Shown one piece after another: positions 48,117 through 58,022 of a stretch of 64,000 nucleotides of DNA. The notes under the pieces were generated by a model, which worked only from the letters and a program-made list of their open reading frames with translations, had not been told where the DNA came from and did not search any database. Location: contig JAYXKI010000003.1 of assembly GCA_037892935.1 (NCBI GenBank), forward strand, positions 2,356,001 through 2,420,000, read 5' to 3'. Numbering within the stretch: position 1 is the stretch's first letter; each line of letters opens with the position of its first letter. This DNA is from Phlebopus portentosus. Its lineage: Eukaryota > Basidiomycota > Agaricomycetes > Boletales > Boletinellaceae. The position numbers and the translations under genes are program-made.

Positions 48117-48958
48117 ATGGCAACTTTTGACCCATTTCCTTCCTTGCTGCTATCTGTTTCTCGCAATCCAGTCACGTCTATTGGCCTGCCGCTTGCTTTC
48201 GGCGTTTTGAGCGGCCTACCAAGCACGACGGCGGTTCAAGGCCAATGGTACAAGGTAGATCGTCGTCGTCCCATTCAACTGGTTCTTTACCTGACTTTCT
48301 GCGCTTATAGAGCCTTGAATTCCCTCCTGGAGGAAGACCTTCGAACAGGCTATTCCTGACTGTGTGGCCATTTCTTTATGCAGGTGCCTCTTGTCCTTGA
48401 GCACGCAACTGTGCTAGAGAATACTAAATAATTTTTTCAGGCATGGGATACGCATCGCACCTTGCAGTCAAGGCATATGATGAGAGTCTAGACTCCCCTA
48501 CCAAGTAAGAATCAGTTTGCATGATTGTTAATAGATATGTAACGTTCTATTCAGGGAAGACGCAGCCTACGCTCTCAAACTCTACTATATCCAGCTAGGT
48601 CTTAATTTTGCATGGTCTTCATTGTTCTTTGTCGCTAAGAAAGTAAGCGTTTTGTTGTGATATATTCTGCGGCTGAGTCGTGAGTATCCATGTACTGACT
48701 GTACTCGTCTAGCCTGGCCTAGCACTTATTGACATCACTGCGCTTACCGGAACGGTTGCATGTCTCACTGTATGAGAGATTTGCTTCTTGTATTTTGGGC
48801 TCTTGCTAAAGCTTGTAACAGAAACTCATGCATGGTCCTACGAATGGCGTATCGACCTATTTACTTGTGCCATACTGTGCCTGGCTAGGCTATACTACCT
48901 ACCTAAATGCAGGGATTTGGTGGAAGAACAGAACAAGGCAAATCCCGAAGATCGATTA
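48117..48958 (+). CDS. TspO/MBR family membrane protein (translocator protein)
   Basis: Five-helix membrane protein of the TspO / peripheral benzodiazepine receptor family, which binds porphyrins and sterols; in fungi it is usually mitochondrial. ATG 48117 begins MATFDPFPSLLLSVSRNPVT. Six exons join to GLPLAFGVLSGLPSTTAVQG, SLEFPPGGRPSNRLFLTVWP, FLYAGMGYASHLAV, YYIQLGLNFAWSSLFFVAKK, PGLALIDITALTGTVACLT and LLVPYCAWLGYTTYLNAGIW. It ends RQIPKID (stop 48956-48958). WSxLFF...PxxALIDI and the WLxYTTYLN block are family signatures. Length (about 185) is normal. Its 3' end is only 57 bp from the convergent FEX gene. Confidence 0.9.
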
Positions 48959-49015
48959 AAATTGGACATTGCATTTATGCCAGTAAACGAGGCTTTCGTA
49001 TAATTACACATCTAA

Positions 49016-50456
49016 TTAAGCAAATGTACACATCCGATTGTCATCAATATTACCTCCCCACCAAGCAGTACCCAGAATTACGAGCAGGAGAAGTTGACTA
49101 ACACCCCAACTTAGCCCAACGTACAACCATGCCTTCTTTCTCCTCAATGCCTGTACCTCAACCGCAAATGTGCTCACCGTAGTGAGACATCCACAGTATC
49201 CATCCATAAGACCTTGGAGGATAGCACACGTGTTGGGCGAAGGCAGCGACGGCGTCCTCTGTAAAACGTGAAAGACGCCCACAAGTGCTGTACCAACGAT
49301 GTTTGCCACGAAAGTGCCGAGAGGGAACAAGTGTAGTAACGGCGTGAGCGTTGTAGCCAAGATGTACCGTGTCAGTGTCCCAGGAAAAGAGAAAAGCATC
49401 GCAGCGGTTGCCTGGTGCCGAAAGGAAGGAGAGAGCTTGAAGTATACTGGGATGGTGGCAGCATACATAAGGACAGAAATTGCTCTGAAGAAGTAGCGAA
49501 GGGAGACAGGCGCTTGTCTCACACGGGGGAAACGGCGTGTAATTGGACGCGAGAGATGAAGGCCGAGAGTCACTGAAGCGAGCGAGATGGCTAGAGTGAA
49601 AATCGTTTTGGCAAGTCCATCAATCACCTAAAACGACTGTCAGCTTCCTACTGTGAAATAGGAGTAAGACAGTTGACTGACATCGCGAAACCAGTCTCGA
49701 TGCGCATGCCCTGTGTTCGCCCAAGATAGGAAGACATCGAGCTGCCAACTTGAGAACGTCGTCAAGGATCCACAGAAGCCTAGAATTAAACTCTCGTGGA
49801 TAAATCGTGCCTCTCATTGAGGATAAAATAGCAGCATTACCTGTGGTGATCGCAGTATAGAGAGGCCCATAACTTTTCCGCAAATAAATACAGGACTGGG
49901 CTTCAAATAAAGATATTTGAACTCACTAAGCACCGATTTGCTCCCTTAGGCCCAACCCGAAGCCCATAACTAAACAACCTGCGCCCTGCACCCACGCCAA
50001 AGCAAATATGGAATGCTCGTCATAGTTCGTGAGCGCTAACAGGCCTAGACGCGCAAGTACGCCGAATATAGAACCAGGAATGAGGGAGGTGATAACAGGG
50101 TACGCGAACGGAGGATACACTTTCGGCGTCTCCTTCTGCGAGGGTGTCGAGATCGCGCCTTCTTCCACCTCAGCTTCATCTGGAGGCTGGGAAATGGTGA
50201 ACAGCGATTCAGCATCTACAAAACGTTCACGTTCTTGTTTAGGCGACTCGACGGCATTTGCAATAATGTTGGCCTTTTGCTCTGGCGTAGACGATTCATC
50301 CTCCCTGCTTCGCCTGCGCTCTCCAACAGATCGGCTTCGGCTTCGGCTACAGTAGGTCCGTCTATCTTGCGATCGTCTTGGTTCCGGATGTGAGGCAGCG
50401 TGGACAAACTGCAGCGCGACTTCCTCGTTATCTGGTTTGTTGTGAGACCCAGACAT
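49016..50456 (-). CDS. FEX1: Fluoride export channel with two CrcB domains
   Basis: Plasma-membrane fluoride channel; eukaryotic FEX proteins are two fused CrcB domains. ATG 50456 begins MSGSHNKPDNEEV, followed by an Arg/Ser-rich cytosolic lead (RSRSRSVGERRRSREDESST). Domain 1 has PGSIFGVLARLGLLAL, AWVQGAGCLVMGFGLGLREQ and, after splicing, YGPLYTAITTGFCGSLTTFS. Domain 2, after DVIDGLAKTIFTLA, has FPGTLTRYILATTLTPLLHL, FPLGTFVANIVGTALVGVFH and QGLMDGYCGCLTTVSTFAVE. The paired GxCGxxTTxS loops and GTFxxN motif are the CrcB/FEX hallmarks. Introns lie near 49870-49925, 49790-49845 and 49630-49680. It ends NRMCTFA with stop 49016-49018. Intact. Confidence 0.93.
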
Positions 50457-50839
50457 GAACAGGACCTGAACGTCTTCGTTCCAACTTCGAAGGACAAAAA
50501 AGGATGCTACAAGCTACAAGTTTTCGCAGATAGAGAGCATTGATATCGTAGGTAAACCCCGGACTACTCACAATGACCGTGACTTACGATTCGGGCCCGT
50601 GCCGCTGAGGACATAATTGAAGTCTAGTTCAACTGCCGGGTCGGATGTTTATTTTTAGAAGCTTACATGTACATGAATTTGTAAGCACTACCATTTTTTG
50701 GGAGACTTCTTTTCCTTTTCAGCGCAATTCCCCCTCGATTGTGAGAGAAACAACAGTTGAGGTCAACATAGACTCTTTCCGTCGTCTTCGTCGTCGCGAT
50801 GGTCTCTCTCACAGGACTATCTTATAAGACTATCGAATG

Positions 50840-50985
50840 ATGTCCGAAAAAAGCGTAATCCCCCTGAGTGAGATTTCTTCGTCAGACGGACTATTAGACT
50901 CCCGGCTTGATGTTATTCTTGGTCATCGCTATGGCTAGTCAGAGGTGAAGGATTAACTCTGCTGCCTTGGTAATCTCGGACCTGC
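50840..50985 (+). repeat. Degenerate direct repeat, copy 1
   Basis: Aligned by eye with 51091-51241 at a shift of about 251 bp. Matching islands are AAAGCGTAATCCCCC with AAAGCGAAGCCCCGCC, GGTCATCGC with GGTCATTGC, AGGTGAAG in both, and CTGCCTTGGTA with CTGTCTTGGTA, then GGACCTG. Similarity in the better parts is perhaps 65-70 percent. No coding capacity. Confidence 0.4.
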
Positions 50986-51090
50986 AGACTTGGATCCACT
51001 ACGAGAATGAGAACACAGGATGTCATTTTGCAGAGTACTAACTAAGTACGTATTGTACAAGTCAAGCTTTAGAAGAACAGGCCGCGACGA

Positions 51091-51241
51091 GCATGTGCGA
51101 AGAAAGCGAAGCCCCGCCTAGGTGGTACATATGAACAAAGGCGGCGCATTATAATCTTCGACGATGCTCTCGGTCATTGCCATTAGGCAGCCCAAAGGTG
51201 AAGAGATATGCATTTTGCTGTCTTGGTACAATAGGACCTGT
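51091..51241 (+). repeat. Degenerate direct repeat, copy 2
   Basis: Second copy of the segment at 50840-50985. Same order of matching islands, with small gaps. Probably an old local duplication within the intergenic region. Confidence 0.4.
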
Positions 51242-51458
51242 ATGTAAGAAGAAAAGAAAAGAAAGAGAAAAAAGAATCGAGGACACGGCATGGGAAGTGA
51301 TTTAGGGCCGGTTGGACACGTATCTTTGTTTTATCTCTTCGCGACGAAATTGGTCCCGTGTCCTCAAATATGCCTGAATCATCGGCGCTATCCCTAAGAG
51401 TCTTGTCCGGGGCTAGTCATCCACGGCGCACCCCCTTCAGCGCGTAGCGCCTCCCACC

Positions 51459-52036
51459 ATGACACCGCGCTCAGCGATTCCGACATTCTACTACGTCCTA
51501 TTTGGCGTATGCGAGCCCCTGCTCACGGTCACTGGCTTCCTCCGTACTATCGCAGACCCAAAGAAGGTGCATCTTATAATTTCTTTTTCCGAGTCTTATT
51601 TTTATTCCTTATTCTTCATGCTTCAAAGACTCATGATGGTCAAGCGCCTTGGTCTCATCCACCACCAGAAGAGCTTCCTCTGGCAACGCAGGTCACAATC
51701 CTCCAGCTTGCCCACGTCTGCGCTCTCCTCGGCGTAATCAATGGCTTCGTACTTCGTGCTTGTAGACGCCATCTCGCTTTCTCTCCTGTACTGCAGGAAA
51801 AGATCGTCCGCGCGCTAATGGTGCCGTTGGTTATCGGCGATGTGCTACACATCGGTATTACACTTTGGGGCCTTGGAGACGCTAGATGGGACGTTCGAAG
51901 TTGGAGCCCGTTGCTTTGGGCTACCCTCTTGCTTGGTTTGACCCTCTTTATTCCGAGGATTATGTGGCATTTAGGAATTGGGCGATATGTACACACGCGA
52001 GATGGACAAGCAGTGGATGCGGACAAGAAGGAGTGA
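51459..52036 (+). CDS. Small four-helix membrane protein, DUF7704-like
   Basis: Two exons join DPKK to THDGQAPWSHPPPEELPLAT across an intron ending CTTCAAAG. ATG 51459 begins MTPRSAIPTFYYVLFGVCEP, with the FG-x-x-EP pattern of this fungal family in the first helix. Further hydrophobic segments are ILQLAHVCALLGVINGFVLR, IVRALMVPLVIGDVLHIGIT and WATLLLGLTLFIPRIMWHLG. The C-terminus is charged (ADADKKE-like), stop 52034-52036. Length is about 170 residues. These proteins are common and expanded in basidiomycetes; no function is known to me. Confidence 0.7.
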
Positions 52037-52333
52037 GGATTCTTCTTTCTACAGTACACATAGCTGAATGTCCGGCACGGATTTGTGTTCCTTGAATGAT
52101 GATCGGATAAAGCATTTCTATCAAAAGGAGACGTCAGATCGGCGAATACAGAATACCCATGAGAGACGCGGAAGGGGGGCAGTATGTCATATTAGATCAA
52201 GGAAGATTCACTGGGAACCACAACGCAACTAGGAGGGTTCTCTCGACCACTTCTTCTAATCATGTAGTGTAAGTCAGGTCAAAAAACACTCACTTATGAA
52301 TTGCCCGGTACGAAACTGTTGCTTCGGAGTCAT

Positions 52334-53553
52334 TCATCTTTTCGATGTTTTCGGTGTCGTGGATGACGGCAGAGGCCTCTTGGGTATAGAAGCCTTTTGA
52401 GTAGAAAGACGCGATCGTTGGGCAGCTCGCCGTGCATCCCACCAGTTGAACGCCCAAGACTGGAAAAGACCAAATGTCGCTGAAGATAGCCAATACACAA
52501 GGACAGACTACAAAAACTGAGTCAAATGCACAATAACCAGAACGTGAAAAAAAAAAAAACGCACCCCATCCACCATGATACCAACGACAATCCTCACTAT
52601 CGAAAGCATTCGAAGACTGCTTTGAACAACATTCTTCGTCCTGGGCTTGACAATTCCGCCTGCTTCGCGTATCTTCGTGTCCTCCTCCTGTCGCCGCGCC
52701 TCGATAGCGGCAGTACGTGCAGCGCGCTCAACCCCGACGAACCATCCGGCAGTCTCAACGTTAGCGAGGGTCACCAATCCAAGAACGACTGGTAAAGTGC
52801 CCGTAGGATCTGAACGGGCAAGGGACGTGAGGGTAAGGAACGATTCGTCATCGAGCGGCGTCGGTCGCGTTGCGATTGAGGAAAAAATAGCAGTTGAAAA
52901 AACGAAGAGTGGCAGTTGAGAGACGGCAGGTATTAGCATCGTGAGCCTCGGAGAGCATGAATGTTTCTTGAATATCTCGTTCTGTCGAGTTTCAAGCTGT
53001 ACCAGTATCATTGTCAATAAGAATCCCTTGTTTGGGTTAAAAGTAGACACACCGCTCGCTGTAACCGCTTTATGTGTTCATTTCTGAAAACCTCAATACC
53101 GCGCTTTGCGTAGCCTGCGAACTTCATCTCGTTCGCAATACGAACGGCAGCCTTTTTCCTGTATGCAATGAGTTCGGGAAGAGCTGCTTCTTCGAGGCGC
53201 CATTGACGCTTCTTCGCCTGAAAACGCCCTTCGATTAGTGTCTTACTTTAAGTGACGCTCTCGGATACATGCACTGACCCAGATTGAGAACGGAGAGTGA
53301 ATAAGATACGCGAAATTACAGTAGTAAGAATAATCGTAGATGCGTAAGGTGGGAAGTCGACTGGCCAAGGCAAGGCAAGAGCTAAGTCGAGAAAACCTTC
53401 TCTAAACGGCTCTAGAGCTGATATCCATAATGTTCTACGACCAGACGGTCGAAATAGATGATGACTAGAAGAGTTCGGTTGCAAACGAGACGTTGACGCA
53501 AGACATGGTCGGATACGTTGAGTTACGAGTGCATGACGGTGAGCGGCAAACAT
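52334..53553 (-). CDS. Mitochondrial inner-membrane insertase Cox18/Oxa1-like
   Basis: YidC/Oxa1/Alb3-family insertase; Cox18 exports the C-terminal tail of Cox2 across the inner membrane. ATG 53553 begins MFAAHRHALVTQRIRPCLAS, an Arg-rich mitochondrial presequence. It continues FREGFLDLALALPWPVDFPP and YASTIILTTVISRILFTL, the first membrane segment. A basic hairpin follows (QAKKRQWRLEEAALPELIAY, KFAGYAKRGIEVFRNEHIKR). Then come LIPAVSQLPLFVFSTAIFSS, DPTGTLPVVLGLVTLANVET and, in the last exon, SVLVYWLSSATFGLFQSWAF. It ends PKTSKR with stop 52334-52336. The short form without a long C-terminal matrix helix and the SQLP/VYWLSS motifs favour Cox18 over Oxa1. Confidence 0.8.
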
Positions 53554-53792
53554 GCCTTAAGAGAGCAAAAAACTATCGCGTGGATCGAAACCAAAATGTG
53601 TCGCGCAAATTTCTTCCTATACTTAAGTCAAAGCATGGACGCATCACAACAGATTGAATACAGACTTGGATGCATAAGAGGCATAGCTAACATATTTTAT
53701 TGTAACAAAAAGCATATTCTAAATGAGTCACAACAAGACGCGGTGCCATAATCCACCCCAGGAATCTACACCTCGCGTACAATCACTCCTGA

Positions 53793-54560
53793 TCAGAATA
53801 CGAGTTGATGAGGGAACTGGCCTTTTGAAAGACCGAACGTCGACTTGATGTATTTGGCGAGAAGAGCCTCCTTTTTGATAGCTGAGATGACGGCGCCATC
53901 GATCTCCTTCTGCAGCGACAACTTGTTCTCGGGTAGGGGCTCCCTCTCTTTCGGCTTGCCCTCAGAGAAGAACTCCTCCTCCGCAGACTTGCGCCCCTTG
54001 GCCTTCGCCTTGGAGAAGTAGGCATCATCGGCCTTCTCATCGACCTGAGGCAAAAAGATCAGTCCGAGCACGTCTGGTAAGAGGTTATTACTCACCTTGA
54101 AGTCACCGAGATCAATCTTAGTCTGCGTCGCGATAACGTACGCTTGATTAACCCGTCGTAGAGGGACACCATTGACCTTGTACGGTCCAGTAACAAGGAG
54201 AAGCCCGCTTCCGAGCTGCTTCAAAAAGACGACTCGCTTGCCTGCGAATCGACCAGCAAGGAGGATCAGGACAGTGCCGGGGGTAATAGTTCCACGGAGC
54301 TTGGTGGGCTTCGAAACCTTTCGACTCTTCTTGGGCTTGCGTACATCCTCAGCAGGGTAGAAGCGCGGTGCCTTCGAGGTAGGAACGAGTCGCTTGCCGC
54401 CGTTCTTCTCGCCGCCAATCTGCTTTTCAATAGTTGCGGGAGTTTCGGGCGCGGCAGGTTTCGTTGATGTCTTGAGGCCCTTGAAAAGACCCCGCTTGGC
54501 CTTAATTTGAGAGCGTGAGTAGCGGCCGATGCCTGGGACAAGTTCTCTGTTGCGAGCCAT
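53793..54560 (-). CDS. RPL6: 60S ribosomal protein eL6
   Basis: ATG 54560 begins MARNRELVPGIGRYSRSQIK, preceded directly by a splice acceptor (CCTCTAG). A 5' UTR intron of about 160 nt is therefore likely, its donor near 54719. The body reads APRFYPAEDVRKPKKSRKVS, PTKLRGTITPGTVLILLAGR, FAGKRVVFLKQLGSGLLLVT and GPYKVNGVPLRRVNQAYVIA. One intron, 54045-54095, is 51 nt, has GTGAGT and CAG borders, and contains no stop in frame; unspliced RNA would add 17 residues. After it come VDEKADDAYFSKAKAKGRKS and the C-terminus GLSKGQFPHQLVF, stop 53793-53795. Spliced length is 238 residues, normal for fungi. Confidence 0.93.
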   Translation of the reverse strand: MARNRELVPGIGRYSRSQIKAKRGLFKGLKTSTKPAAPETPATIEKQIGGEKNGGKRLVPTSKAPRFYPAEDVRKPKKSRKVSKPTKLRGTITPGTVLILLAGRFAGKRVVFLKQLGSGLLLVTGPYKVNGVPLRRVNQAYVIATQTKIDLGDFKVSNNLLPDVLGLIFLPQVDEKADDAYFSKAKAKGRKSAEEEFFSEGKPKEREPLPENKLSLQKEIDGAVISAIKKEALLAKYIKSTFGLSKGQFPHQLVF

Positions 54561-55051
54561 CTAGAGGCATATGAAGTCAGTAATGTTCCTCATCGTGTCA
54601 TCTCTCGCCTAAGATTGAAATCCATCCCTAATCTACAAGTTCTTCCAGCAAAATCGTCTCCAATAATGCCCAAGCCACTCCAATTGATATACCGGACAGC
54701 AAACAGGATCGAATACTCACTTCTTTGTCGTCGAGGAGCTCGCTGTGTGTTGCGTGCTTCAGTCTTGGTCACTGAACCGAAATCGGCCAACCGTACAGCC
54801 ACATTTACCTGAATGGAGCGTGAGATTTCAGCTCCAAAAGCGAAATTCCTCAATGAACCTTAAACACGCCGTTTGTCCTTTATTCTATTTCTATGAATTG
54901 CAAAAGCATTGCTGTTAAATCCATCATTGTTGAAATAAACCCTTTTGGCGTAAAACCGATTAACCACTTCCGGAAATCTAGCAGGCCGCGCCTTTTTGTT
55001 GAACTCCTGGAGCAAACTTACTTGTTGCGTCTCTTCCATCACCCATGAACC
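54561..55051. promoter_or_regulatory. Divergent promoter of eL6 (-) and the HAD phosphatase (+)
   Basis: 491 bp. Its left part is the eL6 leader and 5' UTR intron. The right part holds the leader of the plus-strand gene with an out-of-frame ATG at 55045 just before the main start. Confidence 0.4.
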
Positions 55052-55071
55052 ATGGACACCAAGTACAATGA
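55045..55071 (+). promoter_or_regulatory. Short upstream ORF overlapping the HAD phosphatase start
   Basis: ATG at 55045 is followed by seven codons and TGA at 55069-55071. It overlaps the main ATG at 55052 in another frame. Ribosomes starting here would miss the main start, so it could damp translation if the transcript begins upstream of it. Confidence 0.4.
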
Positions 55072-56135
55072 AGCTACTCAAGGTGTGCGGCATATAACGA
55101 GTCTACAGATGATCCAAGTTCACTCAGTGCTAGATGACAAAGACATAGTCTTCTTCGATATCGACAATACGCTTTACTCTGCGAGCTCAAAGATTGCGGA
55201 TGCTATGGGAGAACGCATACACGCATACTTCACCTCCCTAGGTCTGGATGACGATGAGGCTTCAACAATGCACCTCAAATATTACAAGACTTACGGTGGG
55301 CTCCCTTCAATCCTACTTCAACCCGATAGTTGACTTCACTCGTGTCAGGTCTCGCGTTACGGGGCCTGGTCAGACACCATGGCGTCGACACCTTAGACTT
55401 TGACCGCAGGTTCGCCGTAAACAGCTACGTTTCTCAGGATCACCAGAACTTAACACGATATCAGATGTGATCAATCTCTACCTTTAGAAGATATGATTGG
55501 ACCTGTTCCTGCCGTCCGCAAGCTCCTTCAAGATATCGATCGTACGAAAGTTCGTGTCTGGGCACTCACCAATGCTTACGTTCTTGTGAGTCTGATCTTG
55601 CTATGTATGCTGCTTAAATTTCAATTGATATCCCCATAGCATGCCAAACGAGTGTTACGGATACTCGAGCTTGAGGATCAATTCGAGGGAATTGTCTACT
55701 GTGATTATGAGCAGAAGGATTTCTACTGTAAACCTGAACCAGAATATTTCAACGAGGTAAGCGGGGATGCGAATTCATCTATTTGAAGTATTATTCGATA
55801 CTCGCTCCTGCAGGCTTTGAAGAAAGCAGGCGTGACTGACCCATCGAAATGCTACTTTGTGGATGATAGCTGTACGTCTCAGAATTCTCACTGACTAACG
55901 TTTCATTTCTGACAACGACGAAGTAACGAACGTTCTTGCCGCTCGTCGCTTAGGCTGGGGACATTGCGTACATTTCTGCGAAGCTGGACTGCAAACTACC
56001 GAGGGCGGTGTGAAGAGGACCATACTACCCACGACTCCTAATCTAAGTACTTCTGACCTTGGGGCGCCTTCTCAGGTGGACACACTCGAAGAGCTTAGGA
56101 CCGTTTGGCCAGAAATCTTTAAGACGTTAAACTGA
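55052..56135 (+). CDS. HAD-superfamily pyrimidine 5'-nucleotidase, Sdt1/Phm8-like
   Basis: Cytosolic phosphatase of the haloacid dehalogenase class; Sdt1 and Phm8 in yeast dephosphorylate pyrimidine and other nucleoside monophosphates. ATG 55052 begins MDTKYNEATQGVRHITSLQM. Motif I is VFFDIDNTLYSASS, with the nucleophile and acid Asp (D-x-D-x-T). Joined exons give HLKYYKTYGLALRGLVRHHG, DFDRRCDQSLPLEDMIGPVP, VWALTNAYVLHAKRVLRILE (motif II Thr) and IVYCDYEQKDFYCKPEPEYF (motif III Lys). Motif IV is KCYFVDDS followed by TNVLAARRLGWGHCVHFCEA. It ends PEIFKTLN, stop 56133-56135. The LPLEDM block and spacing are those of the Sdt1/Phm8 subgroup. Intact, about 285 residues. Confidence 0.88.
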
Positions 56136-56294
56136 CTTCGTAGCAGAGGATATAGATTAGATGCATGGGAGATTCTGGATCAGCCTTAGACTACGCATCG
56201 TGTCGACATTGTATATTACAGATATTGGTTTGCGCACAATCTTGACAATCTAGACAATGTAAGCAAAATGATACAGCCTTTGGTCCGTGATAGA

Positions 56295-57850
56295 TCAGAA
56301 TAATATGACGGTAACAACCTGAGCAGCCTCGGTAACCTCAAGAACAACTCCGTCAAAACCAACAAGACCTGATTATCAGAAGGTTAGTGCATTCAGCTTG
56401 CGACTCAAATGTATGAACTTACGAGTAGTCGGGCTCGGTAAGGTAACTCTTTCATCTTCCATTCGATCGAGTTCCATGGACGGCATTGTCTCTTTCGAGG
56501 CACCATTGAGAAAGCGTGAGATTATGTCAAACTAATGACACTCTTAAGTAGAAGATCAAGCCAGTGCATTACGGAACAGACCTTGTCGGTGAACTTCACG
56601 CGAGGCGGCGCATCTGGATGAACAATGAGCAAGTACGAAAGCAGTAGGAAACATGAACTAAGCACCATCTTCTTCGTCTTCTGGTTCGCCTTCAATCTCC
56701 CAAGGACACCGTTGGTAGCGCTGAAACATGGGTGTACCAGGCTAAAGTGGTTTGTTAGGGCTAAATAAATTCAGAGGTGACTTCACTTACTATATTCGTA
56801 TGTAGGATAATCTTCTGAACAAGATGTGTGGATGAAGACATTAGACAGTCCACGCCGAATTGGAAATAATTATAGAAGTCTAAAATATAGTATGAGTAGA
56901 TGTATGACCGCACAGGGTGCGTAGACTTGCATCCATCGTCGCTTCCGTCGAGAGTCTTGCTACGCGAATGGATGGCCATTCGGTCATCTTCCTTGTAGTG
57001 TATCCTCAGAGGAGCTCCGAGATCGCATGTAAGGTCTTGAGCGCTGGTAATGCCAATTTGTATGCGAACGGGCTTCGAAGTGAACGGATAGAAATGAAGG
57101 ATAACACCATCGTGAACCTGGGAGAGGAAGTGAGTCGACGGATCAGTTGACATGCAGCATCCTCTTGAGGCTCACCTTTACGATAGCTTGTCCAACATTC
57201 CCGGCCATTGACTCGCATTCAGCAACATCGTCTAACACGTCGGTCTCTACGCCGTCGCCACAGGCTTGTGATACCACAATACGCTTGACTTCTCGTTGCC
57301 TATCCTCCTGCACCGGTGAGCCTACTTTAATCGCGCCAACTATCATGTCATTACTATGACCACCCATCCCACCAGGCCCATCCTCATCGAATAAGAAGCT
57401 TACGCCAGGATAATGTAGGCCCTCCCCAGGATACGTTGGACCAAAGTACTTGCTGATGTCACTGCGACGTATTGTCTCATTGTCTGATCCAGACAGCAGA
57501 ACAATATCCTTGTAAGTTAATGTGACTGGCGGACTCGGCTCTGTTAGCTTCCGCAGAGCTACGGTGCGCAACCGCTGGTGTCGACCAGTAAACAAAAGGT
57601 CCAAGTGCGGATTAATATGCAGCAAGATGGGACTGAGAGCGCTCTCGGACGCTGCATCGTATTTGATTTCCACGCGAGGAAATAACGTCGAATTGTGTCG
57701 GAGGATATCAATTATGGTCCATAGTGAAGTGCCTACAGAGAGACTACTTCATTCATGAGGAGCCTTTATTGACCAATTGAGAGAGGTACCTATTTCGAAC
57801 ATACCGAGGCCACGACCGGGTCTCAGATCAACATCGAGAGTAGCAACCAT
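56295..57850 (-). CDS. PHAF1 / UPF0183 family protein (C16orf70 homologue)
   Basis: Homologue of phagophore assembly factor 1, an autophagy-related protein in animals; the fungal role is not established. ATG 57850 begins MVATLDVDLRPGRGLGMFEI, which matches the usual family start; a frame extending 39 codons upstream to 57967 is less likely. Spliced blocks are GTSLWTIIDILRHNSTLFPR, INPHLDLLFTGRHQRLRTVA, YPGVSFLFDEDGPGG and VHDGVILHFYPFTSKPVRIQ. Then come TCDLGAPLRIHYKEDDRMAI, YFQFGVDCLMSSSTHLVQKI, IILHTNI and PGTPMFQRYQRCPWEIEGEP, the hallmark blocks. It ends VTEAAQVVTVILF, stop 56295-56297. About 460 residues; no lesion seen. Confidence 0.85.
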
Positions 57851-58022
57851 CGCGGTACATGACCAGAAGGGATGCGAGAGTCCTGTTGCTCCAACAGCTA
57901 GTTGTGGTGGAGGTTGTTTGGTAAAGGTGCTCACAAAAGGAAAACGTTCCCACGAAGGTAAATACATCCAAATAACGCGTACTCAATATTCAGCGCGTCT
58001 CAACTTCTTCAGCAACCACAAA

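Larger units (their letters stand above)
50457..51458. other. Divergent intergenic region of FEX (-) and the DUF7704-like gene (+)
   Basis: 1.0 kb without a gene. It contains two diverged copies of a roughly 150-bp segment, described separately. The 50 bp before the plus-strand start are pyrimidine-rich and end in CTCCCACCATGA, a good start context. Confidence 0.4.

Noticed and set aside
52037..52333. Possible extra exon of Cox18 downstream of its stop
   Set aside because: The frame reading SVLVYWLSSATFGLFQSWAF closes naturally at 52334; what follows has no coding character.
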